From positions 1,426,001 through 1,490,000 of the forward strand of contig NZ_AP024525.1 of assembly GCF_020886775.1 (NCBI RefSeq): a stretch of DNA of 64,000 bases, given 5' to 3'. Below the pieces are notes generated by a model. That model did no database searches and was not told the DNA's origin. It worked only from the letters and a program-made list of their open reading frames with translations. The DNA is from Sinomonas cyclohexanicum (lineage in GTDB: Bacteria; Actinomycetota; Actinomycetes; Actinomycetales; Micrococcaceae). How positions within the stretch are numbered: the stretch's first letter is position 1; each line of letters opens with the position of its first letter. Positions 54,991 to 63,690 of this stretch are shown piece by piece. Both the position numbers and the translations under genes were made by a program.

Positions 54991-55916
54991 TTAGATGGTG
55001 GAGTAGGCGGGCACGATGTACCCGGTCAGGGTCCCCGTGACGGCGGCGGAGTCCGACGAGGAGAACTGGAGCGACGTGGGCCCGGGCGGGAGGGTGAAGA
55101 ACGTGGAGGTCGGGTCGACGATGTTGTTCCGGTTCGCGGTCCCGTTCAGGGTCACGGTCCCGGACTGGGTGTCGATCGCGAGGGTGTCCGCCCCGGTGAG
55201 GGTGGTGTTGAGGCGGATGTACTGCCCGGTGCCGTTGTTCGTGATGGCCGGGTTCTGGCAGGGGCCCTTGACGACGAGGTACGGGGGCGTGTTGTAGAGG
55301 CCGGTGTTGTTCAGGGTGATGGACCCGCCCGAGGATGCCCCGAAGGTGTAGTTGAACGTGGCGGGGAACGTGCCGCCGCTGGTGGGGTTCTGGAGCCCGC
55401 ACGACGCGGACGTGATGACGGCGTCGTAGATGAGGGCGTCGGTGCAGGTGAACTCGGAGGGGCGGTGACGTTGCCGTACTGGAAGTTCAGGTCCACGGGG
55501 GTGTCGAGCTTCGTGGGGCGCCCGAACACGAGGATCGGGTAGGCCCGGCCGGGTAGCTGGATCTGGAGGCTGGAGACGGGCAGGGTGGGGCCGATGTTGG
55601 CCTGCTGGCGGAGCCAGTCCCCGACACGGAGGACCACGGTGGTGGGGTCCTTGACGTTCTGCCACCCGGCGGTGAGGTTCGCCATCGCGGATTCGGTGTT
55701 CACTGCCGGGTTGAACACGAGCCAGTCGATCTGCACGACCCTCACGCCGAGGAGGTTGTACCCGGGGAACGCCCCGTCCTGCTGGGCCTTGGGCACGTCA
55801 CCGGTGCGGGTGTTGATGAGGGACCGTAGGCCCCGGATGGCGGTGAGGTTCACGGTGGTGCCGGCCCCGACGATGGTCCCGTTGGGTAGGACGACCTGGT
55901 AGTTGCCGAGGGGCAC
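54991..55916 (-). pseudogene. Distal tail (Dit-like) protein gene with a frameshift at a C-run
   Basis: Two overlapping frames encode one tail protein of about 308 residues. The first part starts at GTG 55916 ('MPLGNYQVVLPNGTIVGAGTTVNLTAIRGLRSL') and runs to 'LNFQYGNVTAP'. The second resumes as 'SEFTCTDALIYDAVITSASCGLQNPTSG' and ends at 54991. The switch is at the run of four G on the plus strand (55459-55462, CCCC in the gene). Five C would give one continuous frame (TAPSEF). It follows the tape measure gene, the usual Dit position. A sequencing or assembly error in the homopolymer is as likely as a true lesion. Confidence 0.85.
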
Positions 55917-55925
55917 GGGGGCCTC

Positions 55926-58900
55926 CTAGTTGAGGGTCCGGAGCGTCCAGCCGACCGCTCGGGCGATATCGTCGGGGGATGCGTTGGTGGTCGCGTACAC
56001 GTTCACGGTCTGCCCGCCCCCACCCACCGGGCGGCCGCTGATGGCGGCGTGGACCGCGGCCACAGGTGCGGACCCGTTGTTCAGGGCCGTGAACGTCTCG
56101 ATCCCGTACTTCTGGACCATGGCCTCACGGGTCACGAACTCCCCGTTCGAGGCGCGGATCAGCATCGAGTCGGAGATGCCCGTGCCGGGGCCGGTGAGCA
56201 TGCCCCCGTACGGGTACACCCCCACCGCGCCGCCCCCGGCGAAGGCCTGGTACCCGCCCGCCGCGTTCGCGTGGACCACACCCGCCCCTGCGGTGCCCGG
56301 GTTCCCGGTCTCCGTGTACGCGATCGTGACCGTGGTCAGGTGCGAGGTCGGGATCGCGTTGATCGCGTTCGTGATCTCCGCGGCCTTCGAGGACGCGTAG
56401 TCGTTCAGCCACGCCTGCGTGGTCACACCGGTGGGGATGCCGAGGATGCGGCGCGCGAGGTCGTCGGCCGCGCCCCCCGTGATGCCCATCCCGTGCGCCG
56501 AGGTCACGAGGTTGTCGTACGTCTGCTGGAGTGCGCCCTGCACTTCCTTCTGCGCGTTGACACCGTCCCCCGCGAACGACTTCGCCATGGTCAGGCCGCT
56601 GTTCTTCACGTCCTCGAACTTGGCGTTGAGTGCCTGACCGGCGGCGGTCGTCAGGTCGAAGTCCGTGTGCTGCTGGTTCAGCGCACCGGAAAGGTCCACA
56701 CCCTGCTTCGCGAGGTCCGCGGTGGCGGTCTTCGCGTCGTTCACGGCCTGGTAGAACCGGGAGGTGGCGTCACGGGTGGACACGGTCGCCATCCCGGCGG
56801 CGGACATGCCGTCAACGACCTTCCCGAGGTCGGTGACGAGCCCGTCCGCGGACACGCCCGCGTCGTCGAGGGACTTCTTCAGGTCGGGGGTGATGGGCCG
56901 GATCCGTCCCGCCGCGTCCACGAAATCGCCCGTGGACTTCGCCGCCTCCTGCATCTTCTGCGGGATGCGGCCCATCGCGAACTCAAGGAGCTCCTCCTGC
57001 GACAGGGACACCCCGGCGGCCTGCGCCTGCGACAGGAGCGCGTCCCGGTACGCGGGCATCGTGTTCAGGGCGTCCTGCGCGGTCTTGCCCTGCTTCGTGA
57101 ACGCCTCGGCGATCTGGTCGAAGCCCTGCGCGGCGGCCTGCATGGACCCGCCCTGCACCATCTGCCCCAGCGACTGGCCGATCTGGTCGAAGCGTTGCTT
57201 GACCTGGTCCATGCCGGAGGTGAGCTTGACCCCGAAGACACCGGTGATGGCCCCGGCGAACTTCGTGATCCCGTCGCCGGTCTGCGCGAACCCGTCGTTG
57301 AGGTACCCGATGGCGTCGTTGAGGTTGTGCACGTCGGTGGGGGCGGACTTCATGGGCCCGGATTCCCACTTCTGGAACAGGCTGTTGACCCCGTCGGTTG
57401 CGTTGCCGAATTGGAGCATGGCGTTGGTGGCCTGCTCCAGTGAGGGGCCGACGTTGTTGGTGCCGAAGGCGTTCTGGGCGGCGTTGAGGGTCTGGAACGC
57501 GACCCCGGCGACGGCGGCCGCCGTCCCGAGCCGGGCGAGGGTGGGGAGCATGCCGCGGAGTGCGCCGCCGAGTGTGCCCATCCGGCCGGTGAACGTGGAC
57601 GCGGCGGCGTCCGCGGAGCGGAACCCGGCGATGAACTGCGACGTGCCCGTCGCCGCCGACGCGCCCAACGCGATCATGGACTTCGAGATCGACACGAGCC
57701 CGCCGACGATCTTCGCACCCACCACGGCGGCCGTCACAGCGCCCAGCACCGCGACCGTGCCCCACAGGACCGGGTTGCCCTCCTCGAACCCGTGGAACAG
57801 GTCCGCGATCCCGGACAGGGCGCCCTGCGCCGCTGGGAGGAGCTTCGAGCCGAGCTCGATGCCGAGCTTCTCCGCCGACTGGACCGTCATGTCCAACTGG
57901 GTGGTGAACAGGGACTGGGTCTGCGCCCACGTGGCGATGTGCTGCCCGTTCTGGTCCTCCGCCGCCGTGATCCTCTTGATGTTCTCTTCAAACGCCGTCA
58001 GGCCGGACTGCGGGTCCTTCATCAGGAGCATCAGGGCCGTCCGGGCGCCCGTCATCCCGCCAGCCGCCTTGTTCCACGCGGCCACGTAGGTCTGCATGGC
58101 CGGGTTGCCCGACTTGATGATGTCGTTCACGCCCAACGTGGACTTGGACAGGGAGAGGAACTGGTTCCCGAGGGCGTCCGCGGAGCCGCCCATGGACTTG
58201 AAGCCCTTCTGGTACTCCATCTGCGACACGGACCCGTCGAGGAACCCGCGGGACAGTTCGGCGAGCTTCGGGGGCATCTTCGCAATGATGGTCTGGAGAT
58301 CGGCCGTGGCGGACGCGGAGTTCTTCATGGCGTCCTGCACGACCTGCCCGTCGGGGCCCATGTGCGCCTTGATCTGCGCGTCGATCCTCTGCAGCGAGCC
58401 GAGGAGGCCGATGCCGCCGCCCTCGTCCCCGAGGTTCTGCGACAGGGCAGTCACGTCGATGCCCATCTGCTGGAGGGCGTGGGACGCCACGTTGGAGGGC
58501 TTCTCCAACTGGAACAGGAGGTTGGAGAGGTTCTGCGCGGACTGCTGCGCGGACTCGCCGTGCTGCGTCATCGTCGCCAACGCGCCGCCGACCTGCGCGA
58601 AGGACAGGCCCGCGTTCGCGGCGGTCGGGATGATCTGCGACATGGACGCCGCGAAGTCCTGCATCGTGGTCTTCGCCGCACCCGACGCCGCCACGAGCCC
58701 GTTCGTCACGGACACGGCCTGGTCGGCGCCCTTGCCGTAGTCGAGGAGGATGTCCGTGACGGCCTGCGTCATGGTCGCGAGGTCCACGTTCTCGGCCTTC
58801 GCGCCCTCCGCCGCCGCCTGGAGCACCTTGAGCCCGTCGGCGCCCCGGTACCCGGCCTTCTCCATCACGTACATGCCCGCCGCGAGCTGGGACGTCGCCG

Positions 58901-59489
58901 TCCCGGTGCTGGTGGCGATGTTCAGGATCCCCGACCGCACCGACTCCAGTGCGGACTGGGACTCCCCGCCGGCGGTGACGAGGAGCTCGGTCTCGCGTTG
59001 GAAGTCTGCGGCCATCTTGATCGACGCGGCACCGATGATCGCCGCCCCCGCGAGGGTGAACGTGGCGACCATGTTCGCGGTGTTCTTCACCGTGGACCAC
59101 GCCCGCGACACCCGGGCCGAGGAGGTTTCGTGGGCGGCGGCCATGGCCTCCACAGCCCGGGCGTCGGCCTGCGCGGACGCCTGCGCGGCGGCCGCGTACT
59201 CGGCCTGCGCGAGCTTGGTCCGCTCGGTCGCGGCGATCTGAGCGTCCTCGCCCTCCTTCGCGGCGGCGACCTGCGCGGCCGCGGCCGACTCGTACGCGGC
59301 CTTCTTCTCCTGCGCGAGCGTGGCGGCCTGCGCGGCCGCCGCCCTAGCGGCGGCGGCCTCACGGGCCGACTGCGCCTCGGCGGACGCGGCCGTCGCGGTC
59401 ATGGCCGCCTGCACGCGGCCCATCTCAGCGATCGCCTGCGCACCATTCGCACGCAGCTCCACCAGCACCGGGGGAAGGAAACCAGCCAC
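55926..59489 (-). CDS. Phage tail tape measure protein
   Basis: The 1187-residue protein sets tail length. It has an Ala-rich coiled-coil N-terminus (about residues 10-115), a hydrophobic helix pair ('MVATFTLAGAAIIGAASIKMAADFQRETELLVT'), the TP901-type core ('GILNIATSTGTATSQLAAGMYVMEKAGYRGADGLKVLQAAAEGAK', 'FAASMSQIIPTAANAGLSFAQVGGALATMTQHGESAQQSAQNLSNLL'), internal hydrophobic segments ('LWGTVAVLGAVTAAVVGAKIVGGLVSI') and a C-terminal 'GISDSMLIRASNGEFVTREAMVQKYGIETFTALN' typical of the family. It is the longest gene of the late operon. Confidence 0.95.
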   Translation of the reverse strand: MAGFLPPVLVELRANGAQAIAEMGRVQAAMTATAASAEAQSAREAAAARAAAAQAATLAQEKKAAYESAAAAQVAAAKEGEDAQIAATERTKLAQAEYAAAAQASAQADARAVEAMAAAHETSSARVSRAWSTVKNTANMVATFTLAGAAIIGAASIKMAADFQRETELLVTAGGESQSALESVRSGILNIATSTGTATSQLAAGMYVMEKAGYRGADGLKVLQAAAEGAKAENVDLATMTQAVTDILLDYGKGADQAVSVTNGLVAASGAAKTTMQDFAASMSQIIPTAANAGLSFAQVGGALATMTQHGESAQQSAQNLSNLLFQLEKPSNVASHALQQMGIDVTALSQNLGDEGGGIGLLGSLQRIDAQIKAHMGPDGQVVQDAMKNSASATADLQTIIAKMPPKLAELSRGFLDGSVSQMEYQKGFKSMGGSADALGNQFLSLSKSTLGVNDIIKSGNPAMQTYVAAWNKAAGGMTGARTALMLLMKDPQSGLTAFEENIKRITAAEDQNGQHIATWAQTQSLFTTQLDMTVQSAEKLGIELGSKLLPAAQGALSGIADLFHGFEEGNPVLWGTVAVLGAVTAAVVGAKIVGGLVSISKSMIALGASAATGTSQFIAGFRSADAAASTFTGRMGTLGGALRGMLPTLARLGTAAAVAGVAFQTLNAAQNAFGTNNVGPSLEQATNAMLQFGNATDGVNSLFQKWESGPMKSAPTDVHNLNDAIGYLNDGFAQTGDGITKFAGAITGVFGVKLTSGMDQVKQRFDQIGQSLGQMVQGGSMQAAAQGFDQIAEAFTKQGKTAQDALNTMPAYRDALLSQAQAAGVSLSQEELLEFAMGRIPQKMQEAAKSTGDFVDAAGRIRPITPDLKKSLDDAGVSADGLVTDLGKVVDGMSAAGMATVSTRDATSRFYQAVNDAKTATADLAKQGVDLSGALNQQHTDFDLTTAAGQALNAKFEDVKNSGLTMAKSFAGDGVNAQKEVQGALQQTYDNLVTSAHGMGITGGAADDLARRILGIPTGVTTQAWLNDYASSKAAEITNAINAIPTSHLTTVTIAYTETGNPGTAGAGVVHANAAGGYQAFAGGGAVGVYPYGGMLTGPGTGISDSMLIRASNGEFVTREAMVQKYGIETFTALNNGSAPVAAVHAAISGRPVGGGGQTVNVYATTNASPDDIARAVGWTLRTLN

Positions 59490-59504
59490 GCTACACCCCG
59501 GCTC

Positions 59505-59930
59505 TCAGATGGCTTTGGACCATGCGCCGATGGCGATGGCAGTGATGAGGCCCCGGTTCTTCAGGACGGCGGGCCCGAAGTACGGGTACGCGCCGGAATG
59601 GGAGTGCGGGTTGCCGAGCTCGATGGCCCGCGCGTACACGGTCTGCGGGCCCACCCGTGTGGTCCACGACCCGAGGGCGTCCATCCGCATCCCGTCGCCC
59701 CGGATGGAGCGGCGCAGTGTCCCGGACACGACGTTGGGTCTGTCGCCGCCCACATGGGGGGCGCCCTTGCGGTGGGACCCGACGAAGTTGGATTGGGCGT
59801 CCGTGATGACCCGGGCCGCGGCGAGGGACACGATCTCCCGGGACCCGGCACTGATGGCCGCGTCCATCGCCGCGACGGCGGCACGGAACTCCGAGACGCC
59901 CAGCATGCCCATTTCGAGGAACGCGCCCAT
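59505..59930 (-). CDS. HK97 gp10-like tail component
   Basis: The ~141-residue protein ('LEMGMLGVSEFRAAVAAMDAAISAGSREIVSLAAARVITDAQSNFVGSHRKGAPHVGGDRPNVVSGTLRRSIRGDGM...ARAIELGNPHSHSGAYPYFGPAVLKN') matches the HK97 gp10 pattern: N-terminal helix, SGxLRxSI and AxxxEFG-like C-terminus. The family usually lies between the head-tail connector and tail tube genes; here it lies between the chaperones and the tape measure. ATG 59930 overlaps the preceding stop (TGATG); GTG 59933 is equally possible. Confidence 0.75.
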   Translation of the reverse strand: MGAFLEMGMLGVSEFRAAVAAMDAAISAGSREIVSLAAARVITDAQSNFVGSHRKGAPHVGGDRPNVVSGTLRRSIRGDGMRMDALGSWTTRVGPQTVYARAIELGNPHSHSGAYPYFGPAVLKNRGLITAIAIGAWSKAI

Positions 59931-60190
59931 CACTGGATCTCCGGTATCTCGTGCCCGCTACTGGTGTTGCCGAGGGCCCGGGCGGGCTGCCTCACACGCC
60001 GGTCCACGGCGTCGAGGCGGGCGAACGCCTCGATCACGGACTCGGGGGTGTCGAGGTAGTCCTGCCATGTGCCGCCGTGGCTGGTCATCCATGCGCGGGC
60101 GCGGAGGATTTCTTGCGTGGCCGGGTTGATTTCCTCGAACCCGCGGACGCCCCGGAGCCACTGCTCGTAGTTCCGGAGCCCCCAGTAAAA
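59930..60190 (-). CDS. Frameshift extension (T domain) of the tail assembly chaperone GT
   Basis: This frame has no good start of its own. It is expressed as a fusion with the upstream chaperone after -1 slippage at TTTT (60187-60190), giving 'RRVFYWGLRNYEQWLRGVRGFEEINPATQEILRARAWMTSHGGTWQDYLDTPESVIEAFARLDAVDRRVRQ...' before the stop at 59930. Such G/GT pairs upstream of the tape measure gene are nearly universal in siphoviruses. The GT product would span 60618 to 59930. Confidence 0.82.
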   Translation of the reverse strand, partial: FYWGLRNYEQWLRGVRGFEEINPATQEILRARAWMTSHGGTWQDYLDTPESVIEAFARLDAVDRRVRQPARALGNTSSGHEIPEIQ

Positions 60191-60618
60191 GACCCGCCGT
60201 CCTGGAGGGTCTCCGGTGACGGGTCGAACGACTCGGCCACGGACGGCCCGGCGTTGAGCTTCGCGACCTCCGCCTGTATCGCCGTGGCCACGTCGGCGGG
60301 GATGTCGAGGAAGTCGTTGTACGTGGCCGGCAGGGGGATGGGCAGGTCCCAGCCCTTCAGGTACGCCCACGCGACGGCGAGGTTGACCTCCTCAAGGAGT
60401 TCCGCCTCCGCCTGCGACAGGTGGATCGTCGTGTCGGGCAGGCCCGGGGTCTCCTCCGTCTCCCCGGTGGGGGAGACCACGGTGCGGGCGAGCATGACCT
60501 TCGCGATCAGGTCCCCGGCCCGGGTCATGACGGCCCGGACGGGGATCTGGCGGCGAGGGGTGAGCTCGGCCTTCGTGTACAGGTCGGCGTGACCGCCGGG
60601 GACCTCAATACGCGGCAA
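60085..60618 (-). CDS. Tail assembly chaperone G
   Basis: The 177-residue protein starts at TTG 60618 with AGGAAG five bases upstream ('MPRIEVPGGHADLYTKAELTPRRQIPVRAVM'), has a helical centre ('LSQAEAELLEEVNLAVAWAYLKGWDLP') and, if no frameshift occurs, ends in a Gly/Ser-rich low-complexity tail after 'LQDGGSFTGG'. It lies directly downstream of the tail tube gene and upstream of the tape measure, as expected for lambda gpG-type chaperones. Confidence 0.85.
   Translation of the reverse strand: MPRIEVPGGHADLYTKAELTPRRQIPVRAVMTRAGDLIAKVMLARTVVSPTGETEETPGLPDTTIHLSQAEAELLEEVNLAVAWAYLKGWDLPIPLPATYNDFLDIPADVATAIQAEVAKLNAGPSVAESFDPSPETLQDGGSFTGGSGTTSSGSGASAGSRKSTRPRKKSSAPAHG
60184..60192 (-). promoter_or_regulatory. 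-1 ribosomal frameshift site
   Basis: On the gene strand the zero frame reads GGG TCT TTT ACT. Slipping back one base lets the TTT codon re-pair fully with TTT and continues as GTC TTT TAC TGG. TTTT is rare in this GC-rich gene. Confidence 0.7.
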
Positions 60619-60628
60619 GGAATCTTCC

Positions 60629-61624
60629 TTAGAACGGTGTGGACTGGGTGTTGGCGATCTGGACCTGGATGGGGGACTGCTTGGAGTCCAGAGCGTCCGT
60701 CGGGTTCATGAGGGCCTCGAAGTTCCCCGAGATGGGCATGTATGAGGTGGGCGACCCGGTGGGGTTGACCGTGTCGAACGCGACACTGGACATCTGGAAC
60801 GTGAGCGGGTGCGTGGAGTCCCCGGCCCCGAACAGGGACACCGAGAGGGCCGGGTGCGTGTTCGCGAGGAGGTCGGTCAGGTTCACGTCCGTGGTGCCCT
60901 GGTAGACGCCGTTGATGGTGCCGGTGACGTTGAGGTTGAACCCGCCGATCGCGAGGGGGTTCTGGGTGCCGTTCAGGACCGGGATCGCGGTCGTGGTGCG
61001 CTTGATGTCCAACGTGACGTCCGTGTACTCGGTGTTCGCGGTGCCGCCGATCGTCACGGCGGCCGTGTACGCGGGCATGGGTGCGAGGGCGGTCGGGGTG
61101 GACGTGGGGGCGGTGATGAACGTGGACGGCATGCCCATCCACGTGACATCAACGGTGGGGAGCGCGTTGTCGGCCTTGATGGTGACCTTGATGTCGGAGA
61201 TGATCGCGCCCGGCATCTGCACGACCTTCCCGTCGCCCTGGTACAGGAACACGGTCCACGAGGTGGGCTGGGCGTTGTGGGTCGCGTCGGTGGTGTTGTA
61301 CAGGGACGCCTTGTGCGTGTACGGGGCGACGGTGCCGGTGACGGTGTCCGTGCCGCCGAGTGCGGCGAGGAGGTGGGAGAAGATCGAGTCGGCGTAGATG
61401 TACGTCTTGTACGTGATCTCGTCGTGGCGGACGCCCTGGACCTGCTGGTAGGTGGTGCCCATGAGGCCGCGGAGGGCGTTGTCCTTGAGCTGCTGGGGGA
61501 TGGGCTTCCAGAGGGGGGTGTCGACGGGGACCCAGATGGTGGGTGCGGCGACGGGGGTGCCGTAGGTGGTTTCCTTGGCGATCCCGAGCCATTGGAGGGC
61601 GCCGGGGATGAAGGTGGTCGTCAT
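60629..61624 (-). CDS. Major tail tube protein
   Basis: The 331-residue protein starts 'MTTTFIPGALQWLGIAKETTYGTPVAAPTIWVPVDTPLWKPIPQQLKDNALRGLMGTTYQQVQGVRHDEITYKTYIYADSIFSHLLAALGG', typical of tail tube proteins, and is rich in beta strands with many Thr/Asn. A C-terminal Ig-like half ('VTIGGTANTEYTDVTLDIKRTTTAIPVLNGTQNPLAIGGFNLNVTGTI') is likely. GGAGTAG precedes the ATG. Its position just before the chaperones supports the call. Confidence 0.88.
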   Translation of the reverse strand: MTTTFIPGALQWLGIAKETTYGTPVAAPTIWVPVDTPLWKPIPQQLKDNALRGLMGTTYQQVQGVRHDEITYKTYIYADSIFSHLLAALGGTDTVTGTVAPYTHKASLYNTTDATHNAQPTSWTVFLYQGDGKVVQMPGAIISDIKVTIKADNALPTVDVTWMGMPSTFITAPTSTPTALAPMPAYTAAVTIGGTANTEYTDVTLDIKRTTTAIPVLNGTQNPLAIGGFNLNVTGTINGVYQGTTDVNLTDLLANTHPALSVSLFGAGDSTHPLTFQMSSVAFDTVNPTGSPTSYMPISGNFEALMNPTDALDSKQSPIQVQIANTQSTPF

Positions 61625-61630
61625 GGCGGA

Positions 61631-61924
61631 CTACTCCTGCTCGGTTTCGGTGTGGTGGGTGTCTTGTTCGGGGTCTTCGGTGTCGTCCTCGTCGCCCTCG
61701 TCGGCGGGGCTGGCGTCGTCGGCGCTGGCGTCCTCGTCGTCGAGCTCGGCGAGGTCGGGGTGCGGGTACGGGTCCACGGTGCTGATCACGTCACCCGTGT
61801 CGGCGGTCACCGTCCCGCCCCACGCCGGGTCGTGCCCGTCGGCGGGTGCGTGGTGGGCGTTGACCCCATGGGTCAGGCCGTGGAGGTGGCGCGGGAACGC
61901 TGCGGTGTACCGGTACACGGGCAT
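61631..61924 (-). CDS. Small acidic phage protein
   Basis: The 97-residue protein starts 'MPVYRYTAAFPRHLHGLTHGVNAHHAPADGHDPAWGGTVTADTGDVISTVDPYPHPDLAEL' and ends in a run rich in Asp/Glu ('DDEDASADDASPADEGDEDD'). The N-terminal 'VYRYTAAFPRHLHGLTHG' resembles short head-tail region proteins of phages, but no function is known. The ATG is preceded by AGGGAGAA. Confidence 0.65.
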   Translation of the reverse strand: MPVYRYTAAFPRHLHGLTHGVNAHHAPADGHDPAWGGTVTADTGDVISTVDPYPHPDLAELDDEDASADDASPADEGDEDDTEDPEQDTHHTETEQE

Positions 61925-61934
61925 GGGGTTCTCC

Positions 61935-62264
61935 CTAGAACATCTGGAGGTACGAGGCGGGGGTGATGGGTGCGGGCCTGTTGACCGACCACTTCGGGGC
62001 GGCCTTCACGGCCTTCGCGCTCTGAGCGCGGACGGTCTTGCGGCGGGCCCGGGTGTTCTTGTCGATGATTCCGATGCGCCGGTAGTGGTGCCGGTGGACG
62101 ACCGCCTTGCGGCGGGCCCGGTGGAGGGTGTTGGGTTTGCGGCGGTCGCGGCGTGCGTGCTTGGACCGGGCGTGCAGCATTGGCGCCATCCGCACCCGCA
62201 CCCGGACCGGGCGGCCCTTCCGTGCCCTCCGTGCGGTCTTTGCCGCGGTGCGCCGTGCCGCCAT
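61935..62264 (-). CDS. Strongly basic phage protein
   Basis: The 109-residue protein is about one third Arg/Lys/His ('MAARRTAAKTARRARKGRPVRVRVRMAPMLHARSKHARRDRRKPN'), ending 'PKWSVNRPAPITPASYLQMF'. It has one base between its ATG and the preceding stop, so it is in the late operon. Such basic proteins may bind DNA in head completion. In the operon it occupies the place where an HK97 gp10-like gene is usual, while that gene lies downstream. Confidence 0.6.
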   Translation of the reverse strand: MAARRTAAKTARRARKGRPVRVRVRMAPMLHARSKHARRDRRKPNTLHRARRKAVVHRHHYRRIGIIDKNTRARRKTVRAQSAKAVKAAPKWSVNRPAPITPASYLQMF

Positions 62265-62265
62265 G

Positions 62266-62763
62266 TCAGGCCTGCACGATCTCGGTCACGGTGAACTCCA
62301 CATGGCACCAGGCCATGAGCTTCCCCCCGGTCGCGTCGAGGACCGGCCCGTCACGGTGGGTCTTGATCCCGTCGTGCTGGTTCGCGGCCTCGAACACGGT
62401 CCCGCCCATCGACGGGTCCGCTTCCAGCCGTGCCACGGCCGCGTCGAGGAGGGCGAGCTGCCCGTTGACCCAGTCGGACCGGTCCGTGGTGGACCCGGGC
62501 GGGATGAGGTACTGGTACAGCATCACGAGGAGGAACTGGTAGTCGCGCTGCTTCTGCCCGCCCGCCCTCGGCAGGGCCGGGACTGTGATGCGCGACTCCG
62601 ACATGTCGGTGATGTGCAGGTACGCGGGGGTCCCGGGCACACTGTTGGCCTGCCACTGGTCCCCGAGCATCCAGTACGGGACGGCCGGGTACAGGGTGGT
62701 CAGCCCGGCCACGTTCCCGGACAGCCACGTGTGCACTGCACTGTTCACCGACGCGAACGACAC
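62266..62763 (-). CDS. Tail terminator/completion-type protein
   Basis: The 165-residue protein ('FASVNSAVHTWLSGNVAGLTTLYPAVPYWMLGDQWQANSVPGTPAYLHITDMSESRITVPALP...KQRDYQFLLVMLYQYLIPP...DWVNGQLALLDAAVARLEADP') has the pattern of phage tail terminator or neck proteins: an N-terminal helix, beta sheet and C-terminal helix. AGGAGG lies five bases before the GTG start. Position after the connector gene supports the call. Confidence 0.65.
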   Translation of the reverse strand: MSFASVNSAVHTWLSGNVAGLTTLYPAVPYWMLGDQWQANSVPGTPAYLHITDMSESRITVPALPRAGGQKQRDYQFLLVMLYQYLIPPGSTTDRSDWVNGQLALLDAAVARLEADPSMGGTVFEAANQHDGIKTHRDGPVLDATGGKLMAWCHVEFTVTEIVQA

Positions 62764-62775
62764 ACTGGCCTCCTG

Positions 62776-63687
62776 CTAGTTGGTTCGCCGGTAGGGGGCG
62801 AGGAGTTCCATGGCCGCGTCATAGTCGGACGAGACGCCGGGGCCGAGGAGCCCGGCCGGGTGCGCCGGCTCCCCGCCGAGGACAGGGATCGTGTACGACT
62901 GGGACGCCTGGGTCTTGATCATTGCCTTGGCGATCAGGATCACGGCCTGCTTGATGTCCTGCGGGAGGGCGGTGCACGTGTCCCCGACCGTGTACGTCCC
63001 GGCCGGTGCCGCCGTCAGGGGGACCGTGGCGGGGGCCGTGGAACCGGTCGCCACCCACGTGTCCGCGACGGTGACGTACTCGGACTGGGTCTTGTCCGCG
63101 AGGACGAGCTGCTGCCCCGGCACGATCCCGAGCGGGTTCTGCACCGGCAGGTTCGCGCCGGTGGGCGCACCGGTGAGGGCCGTGTTCGCCCACCCGTTCA
63201 CGTACTGCACGGACACGTACGCGTGCCCTGACCGCCACACGGCGGACGGGGCCCACGTGGTGGTCGTGTTCGGGGGCTGGAACGGGACGGTCACGGACTT
63301 CTTGCCGATGTCCACGGTGGACAGGTCCGCGACCGCGGTCAGGGACCCGGGGACCCACCCCCACGACACGGCGGTCACCCCCACGATCGGGGTGTAGTCC
63401 AGTGGGACACGGACGGTGGGGCCGAGCCACCCGTCGGGGATGATCCGGTACCGGCCGTGCTGGGTGTCCAGTGTGGCGGCGAGTACCTTCTGGCACAGGT
63501 TGTCCGCCACGGCCGACGCACGGGCGAGCTGGAGCACCAACGCGGCGGCCTGCTGCTGGGGCGACCCGCTCGGGACAAGCTGGGACGCGTCCACACCGGT
63601 CGGGGCGTTCTGGAACTCCCACGTGGACACGTACGGGGACCGGGTCGGGTACGTGGGGGCGGTCGGGTTCACAGCCATGCCGGTCAT
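62776..63687 (-). CDS. Head-tail connector-like protein
   Basis: The 303-residue protein has helical N-terminal ('SPQQQAAALVLQLARASAVADNLCQKVLAATLDTQHGRYRI') and C-terminal ('LPQDIKQAVILIAKAMIKTQASQS...SSDYDAAMELLAPYRR') parts around a beta insert ('YTPIVGVTAVSWGWVPGSL...', 'GHAYVSVQYVNGWANTAL'). This is the plan of gp6-type connectors with an insertion. It is separated by three bases from the preceding stop. Confidence in the exact role is moderate. Confidence 0.6.
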   Translation of the reverse strand: MTGMAVNPTAPTYPTRSPYVSTWEFQNAPTGVDASQLVPSGSPQQQAAALVLQLARASAVADNLCQKVLAATLDTQHGRYRIIPDGWLGPTVRVPLDYTPIVGVTAVSWGWVPGSLTAVADLSTVDIGKKSVTVPFQPPNTTTTWAPSAVWRSGHAYVSVQYVNGWANTALTGAPTGANLPVQNPLGIVPGQQLVLADKTQSEYVTVADTWVATGSTAPATVPLTAAPAGTYTVGDTCTALPQDIKQAVILIAKAMIKTQASQSYTIPVLGGEPAHPAGLLGPGVSSDYDAAMELLAPYRRTN

Positions 63688-63690
63688 CCG

